Shown: positions 32,217 to 42,767 of the stretch, one piece after another
Position numbering within the stretch: the first letter of the stretch is position 1
How the letters are laid out: every line of letters starts with the position of its first letter
NCBI GenBank assembly: GCA_016844955.1
Contig: JAERTH010000032.1
Location: 1 to 64,000, forward strand
Reading direction: 5' to 3'
From: Fidelibacterota bacterium
GTDB lineage: Bacteria; Fidelibacterota; UBA8477; JABMPR01
DNA length: 64,000 nucleotides
The notes under the pieces: model-generated
Databases searched by the model: none
Seen by the model: only the letters and a program-made list of their open reading frames with translations
What the model was told of the DNA's origin: nothing
Translations under genes and position numbers: made by a program

Positions 32217-33245
32217 TTAATCTGTTTCGTATACTTTTGTATCGAAGGTTCTAAAAATTGTTTCCATCTGCCTCAGATAGGGGATTTTTGCTTTGTCAGG
32301 TGCATGAACAATTCCCATAAGCAGGTAGACTCTATCTTTTGTGGGTTCATAAAAACCATAAGCCATAAGCGGGCCACCCTTGACTTCCTCCTTGGATTGC
32401 CATAAGCCATAAAACTTATAAGCAGAATACTCCTTAAGCCAGAATGGTTCCATGGTGAGGTAATCTTCATTCAACTCAGTGCTGCCCATTTTTTCAGTCA
32501 AGGTGGTTTTTAACAAACTATTTAATTGTTGCTCCAGTGTAGTGGAATCATCTGGTGTACTCCAGCTTACAGACAACCACCGGTATGGAAAATCACGACC
32601 AAGCCAGACCAACTGCTTTTCAGCATCATTCTCAATCTCCACATAATCGTGCATCATTCTCAGATAATATCCATGCTGATTGAAATACTTTTCAGCCAGT
32701 TCAAATTGCTCACCGGAGCGATAGACAAAAGCGGTTGAACGTTGATACATCTGCCTTTCATAGAAGTCAAATATTTCATCCTGATTCACTTTGAGACGAC
32801 TTCGGATGTCAGCCAGATTATTCCCAGCTACCACAACTAACGCCTGCCCCAGGGCATAGGCATCAGCCTGATGATAGTAGCCCCTGGGGTCCCTACGCAA
32901 TTGCTTCAATGTGGTGTCAGGCAACATCGACTTCACCTGTTTGGTGACACTGCTATAGGACTCCATTCGTGTAATTATGAGGATATTCTTATTGTGAATA
33001 TTCAGGTTGAGATCTTCAGAATCAATCCTGTGAAAGGTGTACAGAGTTTCAGTACGGGGCGTTTTGAACACCTTGCCAAGGGTTTCTGCCAGGATTGGTT
33101 CACAAGCTTCCCAATTTTCATCTTCACACACGACAGTTATTACATGATCGTAGCCGACGGCTTTTTCCATGGGTCGTTCGCAGGCCTGGAAACCAATGAT
33201 GACCACCAGAACTAAAATTCCCCACTTAGCTTTCATATTCCTCAT
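32217..33245 (-). CDS. DUF4837 family lipoprotein
   Basis: Lipobox VVIIGFQACERP; VVCEDENWEACEPILAETLGKVF. Confidence 0.75.
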   Translation of the reverse strand: MRNMKAKWGILVLVVIIGFQACERPMEKAVGYDHVITVVCEDENWEACEPILAETLGKVFKTPRTETLYTFHRIDSEDLNLNIHNKNILIITRMESYSSVTKQVKSMLPDTTLKQLRRDPRGYYHQADAYALGQALVVVAGNNLADIRSRLKVNQDEIFDFYERQMYQRSTAFVYRSGEQFELAEKYFNQHGYYLRMMHDYVEIENDAEKQLVWLGRDFPYRWLSVSWSTPDDSTTLEQQLNSLLKTTLTEKMGSTELNEDYLTMEPFWLKEYSAYKFYGLWQSKEEVKGGPLMAYGFYEPTKDRVYLLMGIVHAPDKAKIPYLRQMETIFRTFDTKVYETD

Positions 33246-33318
33246 AAGATCACTCCCCATTCTAAAAGATTCGTGCCTATAGTTTGAATCTATGATAATC
33301 CTTTGCCACTAACAGGAA

Positions 33319-35418
33319 TTAATCATTTAAAATTGAAAAATCTGCGAGTCCCTCGGATACCGATACCGAGATAACTTTCACCCGTACCGGATCACCCAAT
33401 CTGTAGGTTTTCCCATTCCGTCTGCCGCTAAGGGCATAATTCTCCTCCTGATAGTCATAATAGTCATCCACCAGGCTGGCGGCATGGACCAGTCCATCCA
33501 CAAATGACTCGGCCAGTTCTACAAAAAAGCCGAAATGCAAAACTCCTGAAATGACACCATCAAACTCATGCCCGATGCGTTTACTGAGATACTGAAGTTG
33601 TTTCATTTTAATATGGTCTCGCTCAGCCTCAATAGCCACACGCTCACGTTGCGAGCAATGTTCAGCCAGTTTATCTATAGACTTAAGTGAAGGAGGTGCA
33701 TCATCATTTTTTTTTGAATATTTCTTTAACAGCCTATGAACTGTTAAATCGGGATAGCGCCTTATGGGTGAAGTAAAATGGGTATAGGCTCCAAATGCCA
33801 GGCCAAAGTGACCCTTATTGTCAATTGAGTATTTGGCTTTGGTCATAGACCGCAAGGCAACCTTTTCGATGAAGTGACGATAGGGGCTCTCCCGCACAGC
33901 CTCAACCAATGCCTGATAATCCATGGGCTTCACCGGTATTGAAATTTTATGAGGTATTTTGAGACGAATCAAAATGTTCTGCAATTTGGTGGTGTCATCT
34001 GCCGATGGAGATTCATGAATTCGATACATGCCCGGTGCTTTAGTCTTTTTGTTCACTCGTGCCAGGTACTCAGCGGTTACCCGGTTGGCAGCCAACATGA
34101 ATTCTTCGACGAGGCGATGGGCGGTGAGACGTTTTGATGGTTTGATGTCATGTGGAAAACCATTTTCATCCAGGACAATGATAGGTTCAGGTAAATCCAG
34201 ATCAATACTTCCCATGGCCTTTCGATTTTTGAACAAAATCTTTCTCAAGGCTTCCATTTCATGAATATGACCAGCCAACTCATGTGTCTTCCCATGAATA
34301 ATCGATTCAACTTCCTCATAGGTGAAGCGCTGGCTCGAATGAATAACTGAAGGGACAATGCGGTAGTTATTGATTTTTCCATCTCTACCAATATCCATGA
34401 GACAGGACATACTCAGACGATCGATTCTGGGTTTAAGGGAACATAGATCCGATGCCAGTTTCTCAGGCAGCATGTGGATGGCTGATCCCACAAGATACAC
34501 GCTGGATCCTCTTTTCCTGGCACCCCTGTCGATGGGACTCCCAGTGGTCACATAATGGGAGACATCAGCGATATGAACACCCAACGTCCACCCCTTATCA
34601 TTGCTCTCAATGGAAACAGCATCATCAAAATCCTGGGCCGTCTCCGGATCGATGGTAAAACAGACAAGATCTCTCAGATCTTCTCTATGCTCCAGTTCAC
34701 TGGTAACGCTCTCCTGTGAGTAGGACTCTGCTTGGATCAGTGCTTTTTCGGACCATTTGGTGGGTAAATCGTGGGCCCTGACGATCAATGCGATATCTAA
34801 ACCTGGATCCCCTGGATAGCCCAGAACATCCGTAATCTGCACCAATGGCTCAGGATGTCCCAATTCCCAGCTGACAAGCTCAACGGCTACGATGTGCCCA
34901 TCATGTATTTCACCCGGTTTTTCATGCTGAACAGCAAAACGCACCCTGATACGCTTGTCCTCAGGAATGACCCATTCACCAAATCGATCGTGCTGATACA
35001 CTCCCACGAACTGAGTTTGATGTCTTTGAATCACTTCAACAATTTTTGCCTCAGGTTTATCCCCTGACATTTTCTTCAAAATCTGAACCCGGACGAGATC
35101 AAGATGAAATGCATGCTGCATGTGTTGCGCACGAACAAAAACCTCGCTGCCATCTCTCAGCTCTACAAATCCAAATCCCCTTGATGTAACTGCAAGCTTA
35201 CCGGTTTTCTGGATTTGCTTCGGTTTAAAGGCGTATTGATGGCGGCCACGATGTTCGATACTACCATTGCGGGCCAACTCAATGAGTACGATTTTTAAAT
35301 TTCGATAATCTTTTTCACGAATTCTAGTAGCCTTCAGTAGCGTGCGGGGTTTGTACCAGCGTCCCTGATTCTGTTTTAGAACATCGAATAGCTTCTTTTC
35401 TATTAACGATCGATCCAT
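33319..35418 (-). CDS. rnr: Ribonuclease R
   Basis: FTIDPETAQDFDDAVSIE, HIADVSHYV, AYTHFTSPIRRYPDLTVHR, C-terminal S1 domain. Confidence 0.96.
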   Translation of the reverse strand: MDRSLIEKKLFDVLKQNQGRWYKPRTLLKATRIREKDYRNLKIVLIELARNGSIEHRGRHQYAFKPKQIQKTGKLAVTSRGFGFVELRDGSEVFVRAQHMQHAFHLDLVRVQILKKMSGDKPEAKIVEVIQRHQTQFVGVYQHDRFGEWVIPEDKRIRVRFAVQHEKPGEIHDGHIVAVELVSWELGHPEPLVQITDVLGYPGDPGLDIALIVRAHDLPTKWSEKALIQAESYSQESVTSELEHREDLRDLVCFTIDPETAQDFDDAVSIESNDKGWTLGVHIADVSHYVTTGSPIDRGARKRGSSVYLVGSAIHMLPEKLASDLCSLKPRIDRLSMSCLMDIGRDGKINNYRIVPSVIHSSQRFTYEEVESIIHGKTHELAGHIHEMEALRKILFKNRKAMGSIDLDLPEPIIVLDENGFPHDIKPSKRLTAHRLVEEFMLAANRVTAEYLARVNKKTKAPGMYRIHESPSADDTTKLQNILIRLKIPHKISIPVKPMDYQALVEAVRESPYRHFIEKVALRSMTKAKYSIDNKGHFGLAFGAYTHFTSPIRRYPDLTVHRLLKKYSKKNDDAPPSLKSIDKLAEHCSQRERVAIEAERDHIKMKQLQYLSKRIGHEFDGVISGVLHFGFFVELAESFVDGLVHAASLVDDYYDYQEENYALSGRRNGKTYRLGDPVRVKVISVSVSEGLADFSILND

Positions 35419-36803
35419 GAGATTCCTCCTGCATATTCGATATGCAAAAAACTGTTTCTGAAAGCAATGCCCTCATGGCTGGCGAGGATGATTCGGATCG
35501 GACCGCGACCACTGGCCAACTGCACACCTACACCATAGCCATTCATGCTGCGAATTGAATTATCATGGTAATATATCCCCACATCGAACAAAGCAAGCAA
35601 TTGAGACCCGGCTCCAAGTTGAAAATGAATATCATGTTGCAGACTGATAGTGGAGGGACTTCTGACAATATTTTCTTCATATCCCCGAACACTGGAGATT
35701 CCACCCAAAGGGTTCAAAATAGAGGGATCGGTCTCTACTTGAGATTGATTTTGAATGATCCAGGATGAGCGTTGTGAGATATATAGTTTGGGCAACAATA
35801 CTTGCTCTGCTTCCGTCCGCAACTCAAACCGCCGCATGGATGAAGGCTCAAAATTAATTTGTTGCTGCAAAGAGGAACGTAGAGAAATTCCCTTGTGGTT
35901 AGTGCGATCAAGATTGGTTTGTCTAAATCCCAAGCCCAACATACGTCGATGCTCAGCATTCCATTGTGGATTTGCTTGAGCCCCTGAGTGGGTAATTAAT
36001 GACTGGTAATATTGATATTCAAAGATCAGCGATTTATCCCAATCAAGGCTCCAACTGAGACCCACACCACTCTGGACCGTTTGATAATTACCATCGATGA
36101 CTTCCCTCTCAAAATTTAGAGCACCTGCAAGTGGGATATCAAATATCCAGGGATGTTCATATCTCAGGGAGAGTAACTCTGAATTGGTCTTCAAGCGCTT
36201 CCATTCCAGGGAGATGCCTTTGCCCTTTCCATCCAGGTTTGGCGCATACAGACTAACCTGTCCATACCAGGCAAGGGTATCAGCAGTTGCGCTACGATTA
36301 AAACTGGCCAGGGCTTCTGCATTCAGCTCAGGCTTTTCGTGAATGGTGTAATCCAGGTGATAGGTAGCGAACCGGTCTTTCGAGATCCGGACATCTCCCC
36401 TTTTCCTGTATCCTAAATTTGAGATTCTTCGTTCTGCATGGCCTAGATCAGTGGATTCAAGAAATGCCGCACCCAACATGAATTCGCGCATGACATATCG
36501 TTCATCTTTTGGTGACAAACCTGAGAAATGAATTTGAGATATTTTTGTAACAGGACCCTGATCAATTTTAATGAAGAGCAAGTTAGAATCACTTTCACTA
36601 GCTGATAACTTGACTTCCGCATCCCAATATCCCAACGACTGGTAGTTGCTTAGCTCTACATCAATCATTCTATTTAGATTTGATACGGGTACATTTATCG
36701 TATCACCTGGTTGTTCCCCTGCAAGGACAACTCTCAAATCCTGAGCCTGGATCAAGGTCACAATTAATGTTAGCGTGATAAATATTTGCTGCAGCCTGAC
36801 CAT
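35403..36803 (-). CDS. BamA/TamA-like outer membrane protein (POTRA + barrel)
   Basis: Signal peptide MVRLQQIFITLTLIVTLIQAQ; LLFIKIDQGPVTKISQIHFSGLSPKDERYVM; LGGISSVRGYEENI. Confidence 0.8.
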   Translation of the reverse strand: MVRLQQIFITLTLIVTLIQAQDLRVVLAGEQPGDTINVPVSNLNRMIDVELSNYQSLGYWDAEVKLSASESDSNLLFIKIDQGPVTKISQIHFSGLSPKDERYVMREFMLGAAFLESTDLGHAERRISNLGYRKRGDVRISKDRFATYHLDYTIHEKPELNAEALASFNRSATADTLAWYGQVSLYAPNLDGKGKGISLEWKRLKTNSELLSLRYEHPWIFDIPLAGALNFEREVIDGNYQTVQSGVGLSWSLDWDKSLIFEYQYYQSLITHSGAQANPQWNAEHRRMLGLGFRQTNLDRTNHKGISLRSSLQQQINFEPSSMRRFELRTEAEQVLLPKLYISQRSSWIIQNQSQVETDPSILNPLGGISSVRGYEENIVRSPSTISLQHDIHFQLGAGSQLLALFDVGIYYHDNSIRSMNGYGVGVQLASGRGPIRIILASHEGIAFRNSFLHIEYAGGISWIDR

Positions 36804-39800
36804 TAAAAGTGCGTCCTTGCTTCAACACGCATGAATTGTTCAGCCTGGTTGTCACCACGCTTCTGGAGACTGTAGTTTAGCGATACCTGAAAAATACTTG
36901 AGAAGGTGTAGCGGCCATTCAGTGTGTATTTCCAGTTCTCTCCGGGTTGTCTTCCGGAAAATACTGAGTACGGGATCCCCTCTACCTCTGCATGGATCCG
37001 GGACAGTATGACCTTTTGATCTAGCCTACCTCTGCGATTCAAGCTCAGATTATAGTCTGCGCCAAGATATTCCTCCGTATAGACTTTGTCCTGATACAGG
37101 TCTTCCACCTGTGAGTACCTGAGCATCAATTTTACGCGCTGTTGTGGATTAATAGTATAGCTGTGCTCAAGATTGGGCCTGATTGATCGCCAATCCTCAG
37201 CGGCCAGCGTATTGTACTCAACCTGACGTTGCCTTTCCTCATAAATAATGCTGAGCTTGCTGGAATGTTGCGGATTCAAGATCAGCTCACCATCAAGGGT
37301 GTGGGATACAAACTGGTTTTCCTCTTTGCCATAATTGTATAGTGCAGAACTATTGTCCGTAGTTTTCCCGGTATAGTTAAATCTAGTTAGGGAGGTTATT
37401 TTGCCAGTCAAATAGTTCAGGTGCAAACTTTGTAAGACATTCCCCTGAATCTCTGCATCACTATTGACCTGCAATTTACGTCTGGTCTCAAGATCAAGTC
37501 GACTCTTAAATCCCCGTACACCGGGCTTCCCATATTCAAGTGTTTTGAAGTCAATTCTGGTTTTATGCTCATATTTTCTAACCTGTTCTTCAAAATCAGA
37601 ATATGCTCTCTGTCTGATGAAACGCCCACCGGGAGTAGGGATATAATCCAGAATCAAAGGATCATAGCTGTAATTACCATAACCGGTGTCAACCTCCAGA
37701 TAGTGATACTCATATCTGGGTATATGCTCTTCATCGATGACATATTTCTCCATGAATTTGATACGGTCATCCCAGGCCTTACCCTTCATCTCAATATCTC
37801 CCAGGTAGTACCTGGTCATTTGGGTGCTATCATTGAGATGTTCACGATACTTGAGCTTAACCAGACCTTCACTGTTTAAAAACTCTGCAAAAGCATATTC
37901 ACTGGCCCAATCATGCCGCTGATCAGTCCATTCAGACAGCTTTGATACAGCAAGAAAAGATTCAGCTGCATTTGTGAATCGATAATCCTGGCGATTGTTA
38001 TAGCTCAAAACGAGGTTGTGAACATCGGACCAGGCATACCCCAGGCCAGCACCCATACTTACATGATCGTTGGACGTATATAAAGATGTGGTTGCGGCAT
38101 CTTCGATGTCCAGATTCAAATTTCCGGTAACTTTTCCAACCTTTAGGTCGGTTTTCAAAGCGTGCTGTTGGCTTACCTGGTTGGCGTGGGAGGTAATGGA
38201 GCTTGCAACCCTCAATGACACTGGAGCGTGAGGCGCAGTTCCACCCTCAAATTGCAGTTGTTCACCTTTAACACTACCATCTCGAGTTAGCCTGGAGGTG
38301 GTCCCTCTGGCATAGTTTCTATCCATGCGCCCCAGACGAAAGGTGGCATAGTTGAGGTGCTCCTCCTCTTCAATGCGGGGCGTGATCTGCCATTTGCGGT
38401 AGTATTCGTTGGTCTCTACTGCATCATGTGTTACAAAACCGCCCGCATAATGTTTATCTCCCAGACGAAGCGCTAAGATTTTGCCATTTGCATTCAAGTT
38501 GGCATCCCAACCAAGTCTATGTGGCGAGTCAATTTGAGAAGCATAGAGGTTTTTTATAGAATTGGAAATACCCAGATCCAGATTTACTCCCAAAATACCT
38601 TTTTGAGCCTGACCTGTTATTGACAAAACAGTATTGGATTGTGGTGCGATATAGCGCTGGGCCGGTAGGTATTCACCTTTAAGGGTATCATGCACAAAAA
38701 AATCCCCTGCAGTGCCTATCTCTTTCCGATAAATACCACTTGATTCCCCCACAAATGTGAATGTCACTGAATAGTCTCCCAAACCGGGGCCGACATAGAC
38801 CAGTACATCTTCAGTGTTCAGATTGTATTCACCATTCAATGAATCATGGTTCACACCACTGACCCAGGTGGTTTCCACAGTATCAGCCAGGCCATTAAAT
38901 ATGGATTCTAATTGATCCGAATCGATAGCGCCCAATGGATTGCGCTGATCGTCCTTAAATTGCTGCCAGGAGGCCGACAAATAAAAAGGGGATGCATCTC
39001 TCTCACCATATGATATACCACCGCTCAAGAGTTGTTTACCAAAAGAATAAGAAGCCAGATAGATATCTGGGACGTACTCGTATTCAACACTGATCCTGGA
39101 GTTGGAGGAAAGAATATGTTTCTGGGTGAAACTTATCTCGGCTGCATTGTAATCGATAATGTAATCATCTTCTGCACCTCGCTGCATCAGGCGGTCGTCC
39201 AGTTTAACATTTTCGGAACCGGCCAGAACAATGATAAACTTCTCTCCGTTTTTACCCGTCAGCCGATAAGGCCCCTGCTTACCGTCCTTTCCCTCGATTT
39301 GTTGTAGATGATATTTGCCATAGCTGAATCCCAGTGCTGTTTTCGCAGTAATTTTTCCTGACCTGCCTTCAATATTCAACCCTTCAATAGAACGACGGGT
39401 ATGCCCAAATCTGCCGTTATTGAGCTGCAAATCCAGATCTCCAATGGAGGCATTCAGATCAGGTCCATCGATACGTATCAATACGCGATCAAAGTCATTG
39501 AGTCTACGTGTATTCCCAATGGGTTGTAGCGGAGAGGTTTTATCTGTCAGCACACCGGAGACCATGTAATTGTCACTCAAAGACCCCTTGATCTTTAAAT
39601 ACATGCTGGATTGTAAAGCAACTGATGCATTGCTGGAAACCTGTATGCCGCGACTGATACTCCCCGTAGCAGATAATCCGCTTTCACTTCGGGCTTCCGC
39701 AGGGGGCAAAAGGTTAGAATTAAGGGCAGAACTGCTGTCAGTTCTTGGTGTATACGCCGGATATGACAATGTCCATGTGCCTGGATACCTCAGTGTATCA

Positions 39801-39937
39801 CCATTTAATACGAATCTAATTGAATCGGCGACAACTGGCTTTTCCTGAATGCTGCTCGTGGTATCAGCCCAAAGCGAGTGAAACACACTCAATACTATGA
39901 GAATAGCGATTACCGTGTTTTTATTGGTGAACCTGAT
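36803..39937 (-). CDS. Large beta-barrel-type outer membrane protein with SprA-like repeat motif; track start 39892 cuts the signal peptide, probable non-canonical start near 39937
   Basis: VLAGSENVKLDDRLMQRGAEDDYIIDYNAAEISFTQKHILSSNSRISVEYEY, similar in style to SprA/fimbrial-usher-like segments; ends in aromatic barrel strand VEARTHF. Confidence 0.6.
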   Translation of the reverse strand: MRFTNKNTVIAILIVLSVFHSLWADTTSSIQEKPVVADSIRFVLNGDTLRYPGTWTLSYPAYTPRTDSSSALNSNLLPPAEARSESGLSATGSISRGIQVSSNASVALQSSMYLKIKGSLSDNYMVSGVLTDKTSPLQPIGNTRRLNDFDRVLIRIDGPDLNASIGDLDLQLNNGRFGHTRRSIEGLNIEGRSGKITAKTALGFSYGKYHLQQIEGKDGKQGPYRLTGKNGEKFIIVLAGSENVKLDDRLMQRGAEDDYIIDYNAAEISFTQKHILSSNSRISVEYEYVPDIYLASYSFGKQLLSGGISYGERDASPFYLSASWQQFKDDQRNPLGAIDSDQLESIFNGLADTVETTWVSGVNHDSLNGEYNLNTEDVLVYVGPGLGDYSVTFTFVGESSGIYRKEIGTAGDFFVHDTLKGEYLPAQRYIAPQSNTVLSITGQAQKGILGVNLDLGISNSIKNLYASQIDSPHRLGWDANLNANGKILALRLGDKHYAGGFVTHDAVETNEYYRKWQITPRIEEEEHLNYATFRLGRMDRNYARGTTSRLTRDGSVKGEQLQFEGGTAPHAPVSLRVASSITSHANQVSQQHALKTDLKVGKVTGNLNLDIEDAATTSLYTSNDHVSMGAGLGYAWSDVHNLVLSYNNRQDYRFTNAAESFLAVSKLSEWTDQRHDWASEYAFAEFLNSEGLVKLKYREHLNDSTQMTRYYLGDIEMKGKAWDDRIKFMEKYVIDEEHIPRYEYHYLEVDTGYGNYSYDPLILDYIPTPGGRFIRQRAYSDFEEQVRKYEHKTRIDFKTLEYGKPGVRGFKSRLDLETRRKLQVNSDAEIQGNVLQSLHLNYLTGKITSLTRFNYTGKTTDNSSALYNYGKEENQFVSHTLDGELILNPQHSSKLSIIYEERQRQVEYNTLAAEDWRSIRPNLEHSYTINPQQRVKLMLRYSQVEDLYQDKVYTEEYLGADYNLSLNRRGRLDQKVILSRIHAEVEGIPYSVFSGRQPGENWKYTLNGRYTFSSIFQVSLNYSLQKRGDNQAEQFMRVEARTHF

Positions 39938-40044
39938 GTCCCTAACCTCGCCAAAGCTTAAATTGTGTCTATCTATTGCCTATCATCCAAGGAGCGAACG
40001 TTTAGCAATTGGATTTCGTTCCAATCGGAACTGCAAAAGATAGC

Positions 40045-40767
40045 TTACCAGGAATCTGCTAAAATGAGAAAATTATATATTATGTGTGTGTAAACGCTGA
40101 TCCCATACCCTCGAAAATAGTACAGCGTACCCAAAAGGATACCCCCCAGAATGCGTTGAGCGAAGATTGGGAATTGATAGCTTTCCATAAACAGATGAAA
40201 ACCTGCAAATACGATCGCCGCCAGGATTATTGCAATAACTACAGACCATTTGCCGACAATATTCAGCCCCTGTTCAAGGATCACCATCAAAGCGCCAATC
40301 AGTACCAGTCTGAAGATCAATTCTTCAAATATGCCTGCCCCTAAAGCCAGATTCATATTGGCCAATTTGTCCTCGAGTCGCAAAATTTGTAACGGCAAGC
40401 GGGTGAACAGTTGCATCGATGTAAAAAGCAGAGCTCCCCAAAAAATACTCTCCAGCAGCATATAGATATAATAGTTAGCGTGAATGCCGGGACGTTTCTC
40501 AATTCGGTAACCTCTCACCATCACCACAATGAATGCGCCGACCAATATTGCGGATATGAGATACGGATTGGTTAAATGAATCGTGTCAAAAAAACTGCGT
40601 AGCAGGATCTCACCACTGTTACGCAGTTCAAAGAATGAATCCCTGAAAAGGATCAGATTGCCAAATTCATAAATTGCCAGAACTGGTAATGTAAGGATAA
40701 GGCTGTAGTGGAGCGTTCGAGAGCTGTTCAGATACTGACGAAATGCTGAAACCTTCTTAGCCATCAA
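40045..40767 (-). CDS. CPBP family intramembrane metalloprotease
   Basis: Multiple TMs, GAGIFEELIFRLVLIG (EE-R motif), FAGFHLFMESYQFP. Confidence 0.88.
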   Translation of the reverse strand: MMAKKVSAFRQYLNSSRTLHYSLILTLPVLAIYEFGNLILFRDSFFELRNSGEILLRSFFDTIHLTNPYLISAILVGAFIVVMVRGYRIEKRPGIHANYYIYMLLESIFWGALLFTSMQLFTRLPLQILRLEDKLANMNLALGAGIFEELIFRLVLIGALMVILEQGLNIVGKWSVVIAIILAAIVFAGFHLFMESYQFPIFAQRILGGILLGTLYYFRGYGISVYTHIIYNFLILADSW

Positions 40768-40878
40768 TCAGACCCATAGTTTTGATGATTATAGACATCT
40801 TCCACTGCCATAAACAATCTGTTTAACCCGATTTTCAGTGCAAGATAGGAAAAGTTTTTGAACCAACTGTTTTCAGAC

Positions 40879-42687
40879 TTAATCGTTTAATTTGAGCACA
40901 GCCAGGAAGGCTTCCTGAGGAACTTCAACACTCCCGACCTGTTTCATGCGCTTTTTACCAGCCTTCTGTTTTTCAAGTAGTTTTCTTTTACGAGTGATAT
41001 CTCCACCATAGCATTTGGCCGTGACATTTTTCCGTAGTGCCCTAACTGATTCCCGGGCGATAATTTTTTGACCAATGGTACCCTGAATTGCCACCTCAAA
41101 CTGTTGTCTGGGAATTAACTCTTTGAGCTTCAGGCATAGTTTTCGAGCATGATCGTAGGCTTTTCCCCGGTGTACGATTTGTGATAGTGCATCCACACGC
41201 TCACCAGAAATCAGAATGTCAAGCTTTACCAGGTCACCTTTGCGAAAATCGATAGGCTCATAATCAAAGGAAGCATATCCCCTGGAAGTACTTTTTAATT
41301 GATCATAAAAATCAAAGATGATTTCAGACAGCGGAATTTCAAAATATATCTGAACTTTGGATTCATCCAGATAGTGGGTGGATTTGTAAATACCCCGTTT
41401 GTCGATAATCAATTTCATAAGATTACCGATATAGGTAGGTGGAGTTAACACCTCCGCAGCAACATAGGGTTCTTCAATTTTATCAATATCTCCGGTCTCA
41501 GGTAGATCGCTGGGCTTGTCCACCATACTGAAGGTCTCGTCGCGATGAATAACTTTGAACTCGACGTTGGGCTGTGTGGTAATAAGATCTATTGCAAATT
41601 CGCGTTCCAGACGTTCCTGTACAATTTCCATATGCAACAGACCGAGATAACCCACGCGAAAACCGAAGCCCAAGGCACCGGATGTTTCGGGCTCCCAGGT
41701 TAGAGCTGCATCATTGAGATTCAATTTTTCAAGCGCCATTCGCAGATTGCTATAATCGTCTGATACAATGGGGTAAACTCCTGAGTAAACCATGGGTTTT
41801 ACCTCACGGTAGCCCGAAAGTGGTTCCTCGGCTCCATGCTTAGCTGAAGTGATCGTATCTCCCACTTTGATTTCACTGATATCTTTTATGTTGGCAATGA
41901 TATAGCCAACATCTCCAGCCCGCAGGAGGTCACCTTTAACCTTGGTCAGCTTGAAATAGCCAAGTTCAGCGACTTCATATTCTTCCTTACTGGCCATGAA
42001 GCGCATGATCTCTCTCGGTTTGAGTTGCCCTTCAAGCACTCTGACATAAGCAATAGCACCACGATAGGCATCATATGTACTGTCAAAAACCAGTGCCCTC
42101 AATGGTACATCGTCATCCCCCTGGGGTGCGGGAATTTTTTCAACGATGGCTTGCAGAATTTCATGAATTCCGATATCGGCCTTGGCAGAGGCCTGAATGA
42201 TTTCATCCTCATCACAGCCTAAAAGATCAACGATCTGGGATTGTACATTTTCAACCTGTGCGGCTTGCAGGTCGATTTTATTAATAACTGGAATGATCTC
42301 AAGACCACTCTCAACCGCCAGCATGGCATTACTTACCGTTTGGGCTTCGACCCCCTGAGCCGCATCAACCAGCAGCAAGGCACCTTCACAGGCTTCCAGA
42401 CTGCGTGATACTTCATAACTAAAATCTACATGCCCGGGGGTATCAATGAGATTCAGGGTGTATTCCACCCCATCATCAGCGGTGTATCTGACCTGAATCG
42501 GATGCGATTTAATGGTGATGCCACGTTCTCGTTCCAGATCCATATCATCCAGAACCTGATTCATCATCTGTTTATCTGTCAGTGTATGTGTTTCTTCTAA
42601 AAGGCGATCAGCCAGAGTGGATTTGCCATGGTCAATGTGGGCAATGATGCAAAAGTTTCGGACGTCAGTTCTTATCATAGGGCGCAA
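40879..42687 (-). CDS. lepA: Elongation factor 4
   Basis: [59 protein letters not shown]-terminal [26 protein letters not shown]. Confidence 0.98.
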   Translation of the reverse strand: MRPMIRTDVRNFCIIAHIDHGKSTLADRLLEETHTLTDKQMMNQVLDDMDLERERGITIKSHPIQVRYTADDGVEYTLNLIDTPGHVDFSYEVSRSLEACEGALLLVDAAQGVEAQTVSNAMLAVESGLEIIPVINKIDLQAAQVENVQSQIVDLLGCDEDEIIQASAKADIGIHEILQAIVEKIPAPQGDDDVPLRALVFDSTYDAYRGAIAYVRVLEGQLKPREIMRFMASKEEYEVAELGYFKLTKVKGDLLRAGDVGYIIANIKDISEIKVGDTITSAKHGAEEPLSGYREVKPMVYSGVYPIVSDDYSNLRMALEKLNLNDAALTWEPETSGALGFGFRVGYLGLLHMEIVQERLEREFAIDLITTQPNVEFKVIHRDETFSMVDKPSDLPETGDIDKIEEPYVAAEVLTPPTYIGNLMKLIIDKRGIYKSTHYLDESKVQIYFEIPLSEIIFDFYDQLKSTSRGYASFDYEPIDFRKGDLVKLDILISGERVDALSQIVHRGKAYDHARKLCLKLKELIPRQQFEVAIQGTIGQKIIARESVRALRKNVTAKCYGGDITRKRKLLEKQKAGKKRMKQVGSVEVPQEAFLAVLKLND

Positions 42688-42767
42688 TATACGCTTGAAT
42701 GATCGGTATCAAACAGGAAGGGCAAATATGCCTGAAATGGGGCCAAATTGAAAAGGGTTGGACTGGT

